Assembly: GCF_028875915.1 (NCBI RefSeq)
Contig: NZ_JAPEHW010000011.1
Coordinates: 1-64,000 of the forward strand
DNA: 64,000 nucleotides
Origin: Pseudoalteromonas sp. G4
GTDB taxonomy: Bacteria > Pseudomonadota > Gammaproteobacteria > Enterobacterales > Alteromonadaceae
Direction: 5' to 3'
Of the stretch, positions 46,624 to 57,012 are shown piece after piece. Each line of letters begins with the position of its first letter. Position 1 is the first letter of the stretch. Under the pieces are notes generated by a model, which was given only the letters and a program-made list of their open reading frames with translations, had not been told where the DNA came from and made no database searches. The translations under genes and the position numbers were made by a program.

Positions 46624-47517
46624 ATGCAGAAGAAAATCGATTATTCACAGATGTTTCAGCACTTAGGTAACGGAGTGAGCTACATTGCCTTTTGGTTTAA
46701 AGGGTATGGAAAACGTTGTTTAGATGATCAAATTACCGTAAATGCAGGCTATTTGGCCTATGTTACATTGTTATCATTGGTGCCTATGTTGGCTGTGGTA
46801 TTTGCTATTTTCTCTGCGTTTCCTGTGTTTCAAGAGTTTCGAGCGATGATTGAAAATTTTATTTTCAATAATTTTGTTCCTACCTCTTCTGAAACAATTA
46901 AAGAACATATCGGTGCGTTTACCGGTAATGCCAACAAAATGACAGCGATGGGTATTGGTTTTTTAATTGTGGTTGCACTCTTTTTGATACGCAATGTTGA
47001 TGCCACGCTAAATCGTATTTGGCGTACGCAAAAAAAGCGCCCTGTGGTTATTTCGTTTGCTATTTACTGGATGGTGTTAACGTTAGGGCCGGTTTTATTA
47101 GGTGCTAGCCTAGGTGTTACATCATATATCGTAGGCCTTGCTGCCTATGCTGATGAAGGTATTCCGGGATTTAGTGGTTTTTTACTGGGGTTATTGCCCT
47201 ATGTAATTTCAACCGCAGGTTTTATGTTGATTTATACCTTGGTACCAAATACCCGTGTGCCAATTAAAGCATCACTGCCAGGTGCAATGTTTGCCGCATT
47301 ACTATTTGAACTTAGCAAAAAAGGCTTTGCTGCATATGTGAGTAACTTCCCATCATATGAAGTAATTTATGGTGCCCTGGCAACAATTCCAATTCTATTT
47401 GTATGGGTATATTTATCTTGGATTGTTGTGTTGTTAGGAGCAGAGTTTACAGTGTCGTTGCAGCAAACGTTTGGGAATAGAAATAAACCACTAGTTGTTG
47501 AAAAAGAGGAAAAGTAG
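46624..47517 (+). CDS. yihY: YihY/virulence factor BrkB family membrane protein
   Basis: The 297-residue protein (ATG 46624) has about six membrane segments and the YihY/BrkB pattern [65 protein letters not shown] and [17 protein letters not shown]. Members are inner-membrane proteins; the earlier RNase BN name was withdrawn. dtd follows one base after its stop, as in Escherichia coli (yihY-dtd-yiiD). Confidence 0.88.
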   Translation: MQKKIDYSQMFQHLGNGVSYIAFWFKGYGKRCLDDQITVNAGYLAYVTLLSLVPMLAVVFAIFSAFPVFQEFRAMIENFIFNNFVPTSSETIKEHIGAFTGNANKMTAMGIGFLIVVALFLIRNVDATLNRIWRTQKKRPVVISFAIYWMVLTLGPVLLGASLGVTSYIVGLAAYADEGIPGFSGFLLGLLPYVISTAGFMLIYTLVPNTRVPIKASLPGAMFAALLFELSKKGFAAYVSNFPSYEVIYGALATIPILFVWVYLSWIVVLLGAEFTVSLQQTFGNRNKPLVVEKEEK

Positions 47518-47518
47518 T

Positions 47519-47956
47519 ATGCAAGGGTTAATTCAACGGGTGAGTGAAGCCAAAGTAGTCGTTGAAGGTGAAGTCGTCGGTGAAATTAAACAGGGAATTT
47601 TATTATTGCTTGGTGTAGAGAAAGGGGATGACCAGCAAAAAGCGGATAAGCTTTTGCATAAAGTGTCAGGTTACCGCATCTTTTCTGACAGTGAAGGTAA
47701 AATGAATTTAAGTTTAAAAGACATTGGCTGCGATTTGCTTGTTGTATCGCAATTTACTCTCGCTGCAGATACCAAAAAAGGCATGCGCCCGAGTTTTTCA
47801 TCCGCCGCAGTACCAGCGCTAGGTGAAGAGCTTTATGAGTACTTTGTTAAGCAGGCTAGAGCAAGTTTAGCTAAGGTGCAAACTGGGCAATTTGGTGCTG
47901 ATATGAAAGTGCATTTAGTAAATGATGGACCAGTGACATTTCGCTTAGAAGTGTAA
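47519..47956 (+). CDS. dtd: D-aminoacyl-tRNA deacylase
   Basis: Dtd removes D-amino acids mischarged on tRNA. The 145-residue product begins at ATG 47519 behind AGAGGA and has the family core [42 protein letters not shown] and the C-terminal NDGPVTF motif that lines the active site. It follows yihY. It overlaps the convergent methyltransferase-like gene by 12 bases. Confidence 0.95.
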   Translation: MQGLIQRVSEAKVVVEGEVVGEIKQGILLLLGVEKGDDQQKADKLLHKVSGYRIFSDSEGKMNLSLKDIGCDLLVVSQFTLAADTKKGMRPSFSSAAVPALGEELYEYFVKQARASLAKVQTGQFGADMKVHLVNDGPVTFRLEV

Positions 47957-48610
47957 ATGGACTATTTTATTGTTGTAGTCTTTAATTGGGTAGACAGTTG
48001 CATCTACTTCAAACACCTCTTTTAATACTTCTTCCAGTAGCTTTATTTGTTGCGTATTTTCGCAAATAAAATTGATAAACAAATGGCGCTCTTTATTTGA
48101 TATAAAGAGCTCTTTTATTTTTAAATAAAAATCTTGGTGAAAAAGAAAGATAGGGCAATCTTGTTGGCTGAATAAGTCGAGTACGAGCCATTCGAACTTT
48201 TCCGTTAAATCGAGTGAAGTAATATCTGAGTTTACTATTTTAGGGTTAGTTTCTTTGGTAAAAAATTGTTGATATAGCTCGATAATTTCAGGGCTCTTTT
48301 CAATGGTAATTACCTCACAGAGAGGATATTTAACCTGCAAATAGTTACGAATAACACCACCACCAAGCCCTACTTCTAATACTTTATTTGGCTTATCTAG
48401 TTGTTGCCATAAATTTGCAAGTTGTTGTAAATGGGGCAACAAAAAGCTTTCAGGGTGATCTAAATTACATATAGATTGTAAGGTGTTGTTTATTAATAAC
48501 CAGCGAAGGTTATTGAGTTGCCTTATGGTGCATGTGCCAATAGCTGTTTTCTGTAAACAAACTAGGTTTCCTAATTCATTTGAATGGTTTACAAATTCGG
48601 TATTTATCAA
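47945..48610 (-). CDS. Spermidine synthase-like class I methyltransferase
   Basis: The 221-residue protein has a Rossmann SAM-type fold ([52 protein letters not shown]), like the spermidine synthase superfamily. The acidic DIEYDEVxID tract of true spermidine synthase is missing and there is no N-terminal beta domain. The substrate is unknown. A TTG start is used (48608-48610). It interrupts the otherwise conserved dtd-yiiD neighbourhood on the opposite strand. Confidence 0.65.
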   Translation of the reverse strand: MINTEFVNHSNELGNLVCLQKTAIGTCTIRQLNNLRWLLINNTLQSICNLDHPESFLLPHLQQLANLWQQLDKPNKVLEVGLGGGVIRNYLQVKYPLCEVITIEKSPEIIELYQQFFTKETNPKIVNSDITSLDLTEKFEWLVLDLFSQQDCPIFLFHQDFYLKIKELFISNKERHLFINFICENTQQIKLLEEVLKEVFEVDATVYPIKDYNNKIVHLHF

Positions 48611-48736
48611 GGTAAGCTCTTGTAATGTCTATGCACTAACAAGCTTAGATTAATACCAAAGTGTTTACCATGGAATGATTTTATATTCTCCGATTTTAGG
48701 TTAATCTGTTGCCAATTAAAATAATAAGGAGTCGCC

Positions 48737-49636
48737 ATGTTACAAGTAACGACACCCCAGAGCAGTCAAGATTGGCAGGATTATTATCAACTTAGATGGC
48801 AAGTATTACGTGCACCTTGGCAGCAGCCGAGAGGCTCTGAGCAAGATGAATTTGAGCAAGAAGCTGAACATCGTTTTATTAAAAATGAGCAAGGACAAGT
48901 TCTCGGCGTAGCGCGTTTGCATTGGAATACAGGTGAGCAAGCACAAGTGCGCTATATGGCGGTCAATAAAGATCATCGTGGGCATCACCTCGGCAGTCGT
49001 TTATTACATGAACTAGAAAAAATTGCATGGCAGCAAGGTGCCAAAGAGCTACTTCTGTTTGCCAGAGACCGCGCTGTTGATTTTTACAAACGGCATGGTT
49101 ATGTGGTGATTGAAAAAGCACATTTAATGTATGGTGATATTCAGCACTGGAAAATGGTTAAAGTATGTCCTTCATGCCCTGGTTGGTTTCGCCGTCCAGA
49201 ATGGACCAAAGTGTTGCAAAATACGTGGCGTGAAGATATTCCAATCAGTGATGCTATGGGCATTAAGGTTGAGAGTTATACCGATTGGCAGTTTACAACT
49301 ACAGCTGAATTTAGTGCTAACCAAAACCTTCACGGTACAATGTTTGCGGGCTCAATTTATAGCTTGGCAACCTTAACGGGTTGGGGCGCTACATACCTTC
49401 ATTTAAAAGAAATTGGTGTAGATGCAGCAATTGTGCTTTCAGATGCAAGTATTAAGTATTTGAAGCCGTTAAAGCAAGATCCACGCGGTAATGTTGATTT
49501 ACAAAAATGCAGTGGTGATTTAACGTCTCTTGAGCAAGGTGAAAAGGCTATTTATAAAGTACCAGTTAGTATCTTTGATGGTGAGCAGCTTGTGGCAGAA
49601 TTTGTTGGTGAATACACCCTGCTACCAAAGAAGTAG
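48737..49636 (+). CDS. yiiD: YiiD-type fusion: GNAT acetyltransferase plus hotdog thioesterase domain
   Basis: The 299-residue protein has an N-terminal GNAT domain (about 1-140: RYMAVNKDHRGHHLGSRLLHELEKIAWQQGAKELLLFARDRAVDFYKRHGY). The C-terminal YiiD_C hotdog domain (about 150-295) holds FSANQNLHGTMFAGSIYSLATLTGWG. The same fusion exists as E. coli YiiD. Reported E. coli work links YiiD to fatty acid initiation. The gene follows AAGGAG and sits near dtd as in E. coli. Confidence 0.9.
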   Translation: MLQVTTPQSSQDWQDYYQLRWQVLRAPWQQPRGSEQDEFEQEAEHRFIKNEQGQVLGVARLHWNTGEQAQVRYMAVNKDHRGHHLGSRLLHELEKIAWQQGAKELLLFARDRAVDFYKRHGYVVIEKAHLMYGDIQHWKMVKVCPSCPGWFRRPEWTKVLQNTWREDIPISDAMGIKVESYTDWQFTTTAEFSANQNLHGTMFAGSIYSLATLTGWGATYLHLKEIGVDAAIVLSDASIKYLKPLKQDPRGNVDLQKCSGDLTSLEQGEKAIYKVPVSIFDGEQLVAEFVGEYTLLPKK

Positions 49637-49643
49637 AAATAAG

Positions 49644-49671
49644 GTGATATAAGCAATAATGCTTATATCAC
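49644..49671. terminator. 12-bp perfect hairpin between yiiD and mgtE
   Basis: GTGATATAAGCA (49644-49655) and TGCTTATATCAC (49660-49671) pair perfectly around ATAA and overlap the mgtE stop. There is no long T tract. Confidence 0.6.
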
Positions 49672-51029
49672 GGTAAAAGGAAGTAGGTTGCTGTGCCAAG
49701 GAAGGCAAAAATACCAACAACATCCGTCACAGTCGTTAAGATAACCCCTCCAGCAAGGGCAGGATCAATGTCCAGCTTTTTAAGGAGCAGCGGGATAGTT
49801 ACGCCAGCGCAGCCAGCAGCGAATAAGTTCATAAACATCGCAAAGGCGATCACTAAACCAAGCGTGAAGTTCCATTGCCAAAGTGCCACGACGGATGCAA
49901 TCAGCAAGGCCCAAATCACACCATTAAGCATGCCTATGGCAATCTCTTTACCTATTAGCCAGCGTTGGTTGGCATCATTAATGTGGCCAACAGCAATACC
50001 ACGAATAACGAGCGTCAGGGTTTGACTGCCTGCAATACCGCCCATTGAAGGTACGATACCATTAAGAACCGCTAAAATAGGCAAAATACCAAGCGTAGAT
50101 TCAAACAACCCGGCGACAAATGCAGCCAAAATGGCAGTAATTAAATTAACACCAAGCCAAACCGAGCGTCGCTTTGTACTTTTAACAACAGGTGCAAAGG
50201 TATCTTCTTCATCATCAAGACCGGCCATGCTCATCATGCTGTGCTCGGCTTCTTCACGAATAACATCAACAATGTCATCGATAGTGATACGACCAAGCAA
50301 TTGGCTGTCTGCATCGACAACCGGTGCAGAAATCCAATTATGACGTTCGAATAGCTGTGCAACTTCAGACTCACCCATACTCACTGGGATGGCCTCAGAT
50401 TCGTTATCCATCACTTCGCGCACTGTAAGACTAGGATTTTTAGTCAGAAGCGTGGCTAGTTGTATATCACCTAAAAACTTATTTTCTTTATCAACAACGT
50501 AAAGTTCATCGGTACCTTCAGGCAGCTCCCCCTTTAAACGCAAATAACGCAAAACAACATCTAGTGTTACATCAGGGCGAATGGTTATGGTATCGGTGCT
50601 CATTAGTGCACCGGCAGTTTCCTCTTCATACGAGAGAACTACTGTTGCACGTTCTTGGTCGGTTTTATCCATTGAGCCCAATACTTCTTGGTAGACAGTA
50701 TCAGGTAAGCTACGCAGTACTTCTGCAAAATCATCGTCGTCCATTTCCTCTGTTGCAGCAGCAACAAGAGCAGGATCCATTTGCGCGATGATGCCGTTAC
50801 GTACATCTTCTGAAAGTTCTTCTAAGGTTTCGCCCTGTAAATCAGGATCTACAAGCTGCCAAAGAACGGTACGACTTTTATGCGGCGATGACTCCAAAAG
50901 CAAGGCAATATCACAGGGTGGCATATGTGCTAACATGCGGCGAACGTGCACAAACATGCCGCTACTTAGGGCTTTTGTGACCTCATGTAGTTGTGTTTGT
51001 GAATAATCCTGTTCTAGTGCTTCTGGCAT
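49668..51029 (-). CDS. mgtE: Magnesium transporter MgtE
   Basis: The 453-residue protein (455 if GTG 51035 is used) has an N-terminal superhelical MgtE_N domain (about 1-130), two CBS domains (about 135-255) and a five-helix channel domain (about 290-455). It contains GAGSQTL-type GIAGSQTLTLVIRGIAVG and a final GGVILTTVTDVVGIFAFLG that lines the Mg2+ path. It imports Mg2+ and is gated by Mg2+ binding to the cytosolic part. AGGGTG before ATG 51029 suggests that start. It is downstream of the npr-rapZ-ptsN block on the same strand, 122 bases apart. Confidence 0.92.
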   Translation of the reverse strand: MPEALEQDYSQTQLHEVTKALSSGMFVHVRRMLAHMPPCDIALLLESSPHKSRTVLWQLVDPDLQGETLEELSEDVRNGIIAQMDPALVAAATEEMDDDDFAEVLRSLPDTVYQEVLGSMDKTDQERATVVLSYEEETAGALMSTDTITIRPDVTLDVVLRYLRLKGELPEGTDELYVVDKENKFLGDIQLATLLTKNPSLTVREVMDNESEAIPVSMGESEVAQLFERHNWISAPVVDADSQLLGRITIDDIVDVIREEAEHSMMSMAGLDDEEDTFAPVVKSTKRRSVWLGVNLITAILAAFVAGLFESTLGILPILAVLNGIVPSMGGIAGSQTLTLVIRGIAVGHINDANQRWLIGKEIAIGMLNGVIWALLIASVVALWQWNFTLGLVIAFAMFMNLFAAGCAGVTIPLLLKKLDIDPALAGGVILTTVTDVVGIFAFLGTATYFLLP

Positions 51030-51151
51030 GTTCACCCTATTATTTGTTGATGGTTGGAGTGAATGGTTGCAACTCTTTGATTTATAGAGTTAACTTGATT
51101 TTAACTTATTGTAGCATTATTGCAGATAAAAGTTTTAGTTAAGTTAGCAGT

Positions 51152-51424
51152 TTATTCGTCTTCGTTAAACTTAGCTTGAATTAAATCACCAATGGCGAGT
51201 AACGCTTGATCTTGGTCTGGACCATCACAGCGAACTAACACTTCTTTCCCTTGGGAACTTTCTAATAACATCAATCCTAAAACACTATCGGCATCCGCCG
51301 TTTTCTCACCTTGAGTTAGGCTTATCTTGGCATCAAATGCCATGGCAAGTTTAGCCAACTGGGTTGCAGCGCGAGCATGTAAGCCAAGCTTATTTTCTAT
51401 CAAAAAGTGTTTTTCGATGGCCAT
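51152..51424 (-). CDS. ptsO: Nitrogen-PTS phosphocarrier NPr
   Basis: HPr-family protein of 90 residues with phosphorylation site His16 in LGLHARAATQLA. Downstream LLESSQGKEVLVRCDG is typical of NPr. It takes phosphate from EI-Ntr and gives it to the ptsN product encoded two genes upstream. Order npr-rapZ-ptsN matches E. coli. The gap to rapZ is nine bases. Confidence 0.93.
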   Translation of the reverse strand: MAIEKHFLIENKLGLHARAATQLAKLAMAFDAKISLTQGEKTADADSVLGLMLLESSQGKEVLVRCDGPDQDQALLAIGDLIQAKFNEDE

Positions 51425-51433
51425 GCTCTTCCC

Positions 51434-52285
51434 TTACGATGACTTGGTTTGTTCTCTATGATGCGCTTTTACATTTTTATGATGCTTGGCGAAGCTTTCT
51501 GCAAGGGTTTGAGCCAAATACACTGAGCGATGTTGTCCACCAGTACAACCAATTGCAACCGTTAAATAACTGCGATTGTTACGTTCTAAATGGGGCAACC
51601 AAGTTTCAATAAATGTTTGTATTTGCCAAGCAAACTTATGTACAACGGGTTGATTAGCAAGAAAATCGATTACTGGCTGATCAAGCCCTGTTAGCGGTTT
51701 TAAGTGTGGCTCCCAATGCGGGTTCGGTAAGAATCGTGCATCAAAAACATAGTCAGCATGTTTAGGTATGCCGTGTTTATAACCAAAAGATTCAAAGGTA
51801 ATAATCAGCTGATTTGATTTTTTACCAAGTACCTTTTCACGAATGCTATCAGCTAATTGATGAACACTTAAATCAGTTGTATCAATAAAAATATCGGCCT
51901 TAGATGCAATCGGGTCAAGCAGCTTCTTCTCGGCTTCAATTGCTTCTTCAAGAGAGATATTGTTTAGCGAAAGCGGGTGTAAGCGACGTGTTTCAGAGAA
52001 ACGTCTAATCAGAGTGTTATCATCACTGTCGAGATAAAAGAGTGTTGGCGTAGCAAAGCCAGGCAGGTAGTCTAATACCTCTTCAATTTCCTCTGGCTCT
52101 TTTGTCATATTACGAGCATCAACACTGACGGCAATTTTGTCGTATTTGTCGGAGACTGAGCGAATTAACGATGGCAGTAAATTAACCGGAATATTATCAA
52201 CAACATAGTAGCCAAGATCTTCAAGCACCCTAAGTGCGACAGTTTTTCCTGACCCTGAGCGACCACTGATTAAAATAAGCTGCAC
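51434..52285 (-). CDS. rapZ: RNase adapter RapZ
   Basis: The 283-residue nucleotide-binding adapter has Walker A GRSGSGKT (residues 8-15). In the C-terminal half it contains AIGCTGGQHRSVYLAQTLAE, the conserved sugar-phosphate/RNA binding region. RapZ guides RNase E to small RNAs that control glucosamine-6-phosphate synthase in enterics. The start is GTG with GGAGAC upstream. It is part of the rpoN downstream operon. Confidence 0.95.
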   Translation of the reverse strand: MQLILISGRSGSGKTVALRVLEDLGYYVVDNIPVNLLPSLIRSVSDKYDKIAVSVDARNMTKEPEEIEEVLDYLPGFATPTLFYLDSDDNTLIRRFSETRRLHPLSLNNISLEEAIEAEKKLLDPIASKADIFIDTTDLSVHQLADSIREKVLGKKSNQLIITFESFGYKHGIPKHADYVFDARFLPNPHWEPHLKPLTGLDQPVIDFLANQPVVHKFAWQIQTFIETWLPHLERNNRSYLTVAIGCTGGQHRSVYLAQTLAESFAKHHKNVKAHHREQTKSS

Positions 52286-52300
52286 TTAAGTCTCCTAACT

Positions 52301-52759
52301 TTAGTTACTCGCTTCACTACTAATGATTTGATATAGCTGATGATTATTCTCAGCATGACGTAGCTGACGGCAAAATTGCTTGTCTTTTAGTTTATCAGCG
52401 ATAGTGGCTAAAGTCTGCAAATGTTGTTGGCACTTTTGCTCTGGTATGAGCAGTACAACGAAAATATCGACGTCTTTGTCATCAATTGCATCAAATGGGA
52501 TAGGAGATTGATTTACAATTAAAAAACCGATGGTATCTTGTAAGCCATCAATGCGGCCATGGGGAATGGCGAGGCCTTTACCAATACCTGTACTACCAAG
52601 CTTTTCACGCTGTAATAAGGCATCTAAAAATTCTTGAGAAGTGATGTCAGGTGCTTGTTGATGCGCAAGATCACTTATAAATTCAAATAGTCGTTTTTTG
52701 CTATTAAAAAGGACCGCGGTTTTAGCGCAGTCCTCAGCAATAATATCTGTAAGTTTCAT
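52301..52759 (-). CDS. ptsN: Nitrogen-PTS IIA component EIIA-Ntr
   Basis: EIIA-Ntr of 152 residues with phospho-acceptor His67 in GKGLAIPHGRIDGL. The protein links nitrogen-PTS phosphorylation to potassium uptake and stress regulation in relatives. It follows hpf after one base and precedes rapZ by 15 bases, the usual sigma-54 locus order. Confidence 0.95.
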   Translation of the reverse strand: MKLTDIIAEDCAKTAVLFNSKKRLFEFISDLAHQQAPDITSQEFLDALLQREKLGSTGIGKGLAIPHGRIDGLQDTIGFLIVNQSPIPFDAIDDKDVDIFVVLLIPEQKCQQHLQTLATIADKLKDKQFCRQLRHAENNHQLYQIISSEASN

Positions 52760-52760
52760 T

Positions 52761-53048
52761 TTAGTGGCGAGATAACTTCTCTTTGTGTTTAATTACTTGA
52801 CGGTCAAGTTTATCAACTAGGCCATCAATTGCTGCATACATATCTTCATGTGCGGTTGATGCGAAGAGTTCGCCACCATTAACATGCATTGTTGCTTCTG
52901 CTTTTTGTGATAATTTTTCAATATCTAGAATAACGTGCACGTTATTAATGTGATCAAAATGCCTCTCTAGTTTTGCAAATTTGTTAGTGACATAGTCTCT
53001 TAAAGAATCAGTAATTTCTACGTGACGACCTGTTAAGTTTAATTGCAT
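52761..53048 (-). CDS. hpf: Ribosome hibernation promoting factor
   Basis: Short HPF of 95 residues (ATG 53048, behind AAGGA eight bases upstream). The family core MQLNLTGRHVEITDSLRDYVTNKFAKLERHFDHI and the two-strand AYAAIDGLVDKLDRQ-like end (MYAAIDGLVDKLDRQVIKHK) are present. It dimerises ribosomes in stationary phase. A start two codons upstream would sit too near the ribosome-binding site. Confidence 0.95.
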   Translation of the reverse strand: MQLNLTGRHVEITDSLRDYVTNKFAKLERHFDHINNVHVILDIEKLSQKAEATMHVNGGELFASTAHEDMYAAIDGLVDKLDRQVIKHKEKLSRH

Positions 53049-53070
53049 AAGCATTTTCCTTCTAAATGGT

Positions 53071-54567
53071 CTAAATCAGGCTCTTGCGCTGATTAGACGG
53101 TGGTATGGATAGCGACTCACGATATTTTGCAATTGTGCGTCGCGCCACTTTAATTCCTTGTTCTGCTAGTAGATCGGTTATCTTGCTATCGCTTAATGGC
53201 TTGGCAGGATTTTCCGCTGCTACTAACTTTTTGATCAGTGCTCGAATCGCGGTAGATGAGCACTCACCCCCATTTTCCGTGCTAACGTGGCTAGAGAAAA
53301 AGTATTTTAATTCGTAAATGCCACGTGGTGTATGCATGTATTTTTGCGTTGTAACACGCGAGATAGTCGATTCATGCATTTCAACCATTTCGGCGACATC
53401 ATTTAAAACCATCGGTTTCATTGCTTCATCGCCATATTCAAAGAATGCCTGTTGTTGTTCAACAATGCAATTGGCTACTTTTAATAAAGTGTCATTGCGG
53501 CTTTCTAAGCTTTTAATAAACCATTTAGCCTCTTGCAAATGGTTGCGTATAAACTGGCTATCACTGCCTGACTTCATAGAGCGGGTAAGTGATGCATACT
53601 GCTCGTTTACACGAATTTTCGGCATACTGTCGTTGTTTAACTCAACACGCCAACGGCCTTTAATCTTTTTCACTGAAACATCAGGAACAACATACTCAGG
53701 CTCTTCATGAATGATGCTTTCAGCTGGCTTTGGATTAAGGCTATGTATTAATGTTAAGACTTCTTTTAACTCAGGTTCTTTGAGTTTGGCCTTCTTCATT
53801 ATGGTACGATAGTCTCTTAACCCCAAAAGTTCCATATGGTTTGAGATTACGCTTTTTGTTTCGCTTAGCCAAGGGGTATTTTTGTCATACTGGTTGAGCT
53901 GGATCAATAAACATTCTTGTAGTGAACGTGCAGCAATACCAACAGGATCAAAGAGTTGAATGCGTTTTAGTACAGCTTCAACTTCATCAAGTTCAATTTG
54001 TTCCTGATCTTCTGATTTTTGCACCGCTTCTAAAATTTCTTCGGCACTTTGCGTTAAATAACCAGAATCATCAACCGCTTCAACAATGGTTGTTGCAATC
54101 ATTTCGTCGGTGTCGCTAAACGGCGTTAAACGTAATTGCCACATTAAGTAATCTTGCAAAGATTCGCTGGTAGAGCCTTGGTAAACCGTGTCATTTTCAG
54201 GGGCGGGTGCATTGCTAACCGATACTGGTGCTGCACTAATATAATCATCCCACGACACGTCCATAGCTAAATCATCAGAGAGATTTTCATTATTTAAGGC
54301 GTCGCTAGATTCAATTTCTGATTGGCTTACAGGCGTGTCATATTCATCGTGAGAAGATGAATCATCTTTGCTGGTTTCAGTGCTTTCATTGTTTTGATTG
54401 TCATCACTGAAATCTGTGTCTTCTTCAAGTAAAGGATTGGCATCAAGGGCTTCTTGAATTTCTTGCTGCAAATCTAACGTACTCAACTGCAATAGGCGAA
54501 TTGCCTGCTGCAATTGGGGTGTCATTGTTAGTTGCTGCCCAAGGCGAAGCTGTAGCGATTGCTTCAT
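53071..54567 (-). CDS. rpoN: RNA polymerase sigma-54 factor
   Basis: The 498-residue sigma-54 has the Gln-rich activator-interacting region I ([27 protein letters not shown], about 11-38). An acidic linker (about 46-125) follows, then the core-binding region, and the C-terminal RpoN box [10 protein letters not shown] (about 476-485). It directs transcription at -24/-12 promoters with AAA+ activators. It lies between lptB and hpf as in E. coli. Confidence 0.96.
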   Translation of the reverse strand: MKQSLQLRLGQQLTMTPQLQQAIRLLQLSTLDLQQEIQEALDANPLLEEDTDFSDDNQNNESTETSKDDSSSHDEYDTPVSQSEIESSDALNNENLSDDLAMDVSWDDYISAAPVSVSNAPAPENDTVYQGSTSESLQDYLMWQLRLTPFSDTDEMIATTIVEAVDDSGYLTQSAEEILEAVQKSEDQEQIELDEVEAVLKRIQLFDPVGIAARSLQECLLIQLNQYDKNTPWLSETKSVISNHMELLGLRDYRTIMKKAKLKEPELKEVLTLIHSLNPKPAESIIHEEPEYVVPDVSVKKIKGRWRVELNNDSMPKIRVNEQYASLTRSMKSGSDSQFIRNHLQEAKWFIKSLESRNDTLLKVANCIVEQQQAFFEYGDEAMKPMVLNDVAEMVEMHESTISRVTTQKYMHTPRGIYELKYFFSSHVSTENGGECSSTAIRALIKKLVAAENPAKPLSDSKITDLLAEQGIKVARRTIAKYRESLSIPPSNQRKSLI

Positions 54568-54646
54568 GTAATTATTCTAATCCTTCTTTATTTCTCAAGC
54601 TGTTGGTTAACAATTCAACTCCAGTAAAAAAGTACACTCATTATTA

Positions 54647-55372
54647 CTATAGTCTGAATTGTTCACCTAGGTATACATCGCGAACTTTTTGGTTGTTTAA
54701 AACCTCTTCTGCAGTACCTGATGCTATCAATTCACCGTGAGAAACAATATAGGCTTTCTCACATACATCAAGGGTTTCGCGCACATTATGGTCAGTGATT
54801 AAAACACCAATTCCGCGATTTTTTAAATGCTCAATTATTTTCTTTATATCTATCACTGAAATAGGATCAACACCAGCAAAAGGTTCATCTAACAGGATAA
54901 ATTTCGGATTTGCGGCTAATGCGCGAGCGATTTCTACTCGGCGACGCTCACCACCAGAAAGAGCCATACCTTGCGAATCTCGAATATGACCAATATTAAA
55001 TTCTTCGAGCAAATCATCGAGCGCTTCTTCGCGCTGAACACGATTAAGATCTTTTCGAGTTTCGAGGATCGCCATGATGTTTTGGTATACCGTAAGCTTT
55101 CTAAAAATCGAAGATTCTTGTGGTAAATAACCAATTCCTAAACGGGCACGACTATGCATTGGTTGTAATGTAATGTCATTATCATCAATACGAATAGTGC
55201 CTCTGTCACTCGGCACTAAACCGACAATCATGTAAAACGTGGTTGTTTTACCTGCGCCATTTGGGCCAAGCAAACCTACGATACTGCCGGCTTTAACTTC
55301 TAAACCAACATTTTTAACAACTTGACGTGATTTGTAACTTTTTGCCAGCTTTTCGGCAATTAATGTGCTCAT
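54647..55372 (-). CDS. lptB: LPS export ABC ATPase LptB
   Basis: Cytoplasmic ATPase (241 residues) of the LptB2FG exporter. Walker [10 protein letters not shown] (35-43), signature LSGGERRR, Walker B LLDEPF and switch His are present. lptA overlaps it by four bases (ATGA), and lptC lies upstream. The LptB/A/C set drives lipopolysaccharide from inner to outer membrane. Confidence 0.97.
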   Translation of the reverse strand: MSTLIAEKLAKSYKSRQVVKNVGLEVKAGSIVGLLGPNGAGKTTTFYMIVGLVPSDRGTIRIDDNDITLQPMHSRARLGIGYLPQESSIFRKLTVYQNIMAILETRKDLNRVQREEALDDLLEEFNIGHIRDSQGMALSGGERRRVEIARALAANPKFILLDEPFAGVDPISVIDIKKIIEHLKNRGIGVLITDHNVRETLDVCEKAYIVSHGELIASGTAEEVLNNQKVRDVYLGEQFRL

Positions 55373-55899
55373 TTTTCGCCTTGTTTATTTTGCGTATTAA
55401 TGATGGTTTTTACTTGGTTATTTGAGTTTTCTGACTTTTTAGATGTCACTGTTTCATTTGCGCGATCGTAAATGATGGTATCTGCTGACATCATGTCGCC
55501 ATTTTGTTGGAACTTGGCACCACCAGACATGGTAAACAATGATTTAGCCACATCGTATGTAATGTTTTCTGCACTTGCAACTATCGTAGAGCCATCTTCT
55601 TGCTTGGCAGAGAATTTAACGGGCTTTCCACTTGCGATCAGTAATTGTTGATTATCACCAAGCTCGGTGCGCTTATGTGCTTCTAAATAATCGGCAGTGA
55701 TAGACATATTGCCATGCTTAATTTGAACATTGTTGCGGAAAATACCCACATTTTCTTTAAGACGAGCAGACTGCTCATCAGCATCAATTTCCAATGGAAA
55801 CTTCAGTTTAATTTGTTCAGCCATTACTTGGACACTGGAGATGCACAAAGTGAAAGCCAGTCCGGCGATTGACATTAATTTAGTCATTTTATTGGTCAT
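55369..55899 (-). CDS. lptA: LPS transport periplasmic protein LptA
   Basis: The 176-residue periplasmic bridge protein has a signal peptide (about 1-27, SVQVMA) and an OstA beta-jellyroll (about 35-150: [25 protein letters not shown]). It polymerises between LptC and LptD. Gene overlaps with lptC (11 bases) and lptB (four bases) show strict coupling. Confidence 0.95.
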   Translation of the reverse strand: MTNKMTKLMSIAGLAFTLCISSVQVMAEQIKLKFPLEIDADEQSARLKENVGIFRNNVQIKHGNMSITADYLEAHKRTELGDNQQLLIASGKPVKFSAKQEDGSTIVASAENITYDVAKSLFTMSGGAKFQQNGDMMSADTIIYDRANETVTSKKSENSNNQVKTIINTQNKQGEK

Positions 55900-56440
55900 A
55901 ATAAGTGGTCTTTGTATGGTTGATTAACTGTATAACTTGTTCTTCTAAATTAGCATTGAGGCCTTGGCCTTTGATTTCAAGTCCAGGACCTGTCATTTTC
56001 ACTTCTGATTCGGAAGTCATCACCTTTGTTGAAATCAGGTATTCAATGCTGGCGGCTTCTATAGTGTCGAGCATAACATCAGTTGTCAGACTTTTAGCAA
56101 CAACGTTTTGTTCCAGAATAAGTTTTTCATTGTTATAAAGTGTGGCTTCATCGGCGGTCAGTTGCCACACCCCTTGTTCTGAAAAAATGGTAAATTGCGG
56201 TTTTTCAAAATGGGTAAAACCTAAGTCTTGGTACATCGACATCTTTTTCGCCATAACTTTATGGCTAACTGCACCTGCGTCATTAAAATTTGTTTGTTTT
56301 AAATCAGTAGCAATATAGTCAGGAATACTGGCTATTTGCTCGATCACAGGGGCTTGCTCTTTTGTCTCAAAAAAGTAAGGAAGCCATAGCCACACCATGG
56401 CAATGGTAAAGAGTATTGTAAGGGCGATGCGCGCAGACAT
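55889..56440 (-). CDS. lptC: LPS export protein LptC
   Basis: Inner-membrane anchored protein of 183 residues: one N-terminal membrane helix (about 5-22) and a periplasmic LptC/OstA-like domain. VWQLTADEATLYNNEKLILEQNVVAKS and SIEYLISTKVMTSESEVKMTGPGLEIKGQGL are typical. It takes LPS from LptFG to LptA. Start and stop overlap kdsC and lptA. Confidence 0.92.
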   Translation of the reverse strand: MSARIALTILFTIAMVWLWLPYFFETKEQAPVIEQIASIPDYIATDLKQTNFNDAGAVSHKVMAKKMSMYQDLGFTHFEKPQFTIFSEQGVWQLTADEATLYNNEKLILEQNVVAKSLTTDVMLDTIEAASIEYLISTKVMTSESEVKMTGPGLEIKGQGLNANLEEQVIQLINHTKTTYYDQ

Positions 56441-57012
56441 TAGCTACTGGTACCAGAGTGACTAAGAGGTTTATTTTGACTCAACATAATTAAGTCTGTG
56501 AGTTCGCGTACGGCACCAAAACCACCAAGCATAGTGGTTGTATAGTGGGCTGTGCGTTTAACTAGTGGGTGTGCATCATTGGTTGCCACGGCAAAGCCAA
56601 CAAGCTCCATAACGGGCAGGTCAGGGCTGTCATCACCAATGTAGGCGATTTCGTTGTTACTGAGTGATAGCGATTCTTTTAATTGATTAAAGGCAACAAT
56701 TTTATCTTCTTGACCTTGATAAATATGCTGAACCGTTAGGCTCTTCATGCGGTTTTCTACAATCTTTGAATTGCGCCCAGTAATTACCGCCACTTGCACG
56801 CCACTATTTATAAGAGATTTAATACCAAAACCGTCTTTCGTGTGGAACGCTTTAAGTTCTTCGCCATCATTGCCAAGGTAGATACGGCCATCTGAAAATA
56901 CGCCATCAATATCGCAAATTAGCAGTTTGATGTTGCGTGCTTTGCTAAATACTTCATTTGTTGTTTCAGCATACAATTCGTTAAAGAGCTGTTGTGAGGG
57001 CGTTAAACTCAT
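56440..57012 (-). CDS. kdsC: 3-deoxy-manno-octulosonate-8-phosphatase KdsC
   Basis: HAD-superfamily phosphatase of 190 residues, which dephosphorylates Kdo-8-phosphate. The catalytic Asp pair is in CDIDGVFSDG (D34, D36), with TGRNSKIVENR and a C-terminal GDDSPDLPVMELVGF loop. Placed between kdsD and lptC with overlaps at both ends, in the normal Kdo-to-LPS order. Confidence 0.96.
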   Translation of the reverse strand: MSLTPSQQLFNELYAETTNEVFSKARNIKLLICDIDGVFSDGRIYLGNDGEELKAFHTKDGFGIKSLINSGVQVAVITGRNSKIVENRMKSLTVQHIYQGQEDKIVAFNQLKESLSLSNNEIAYIGDDSPDLPVMELVGFAVATNDAHPLVKRTAHYTTTMLGGFGAVRELTDLIMLSQNKPLSHSGTSS

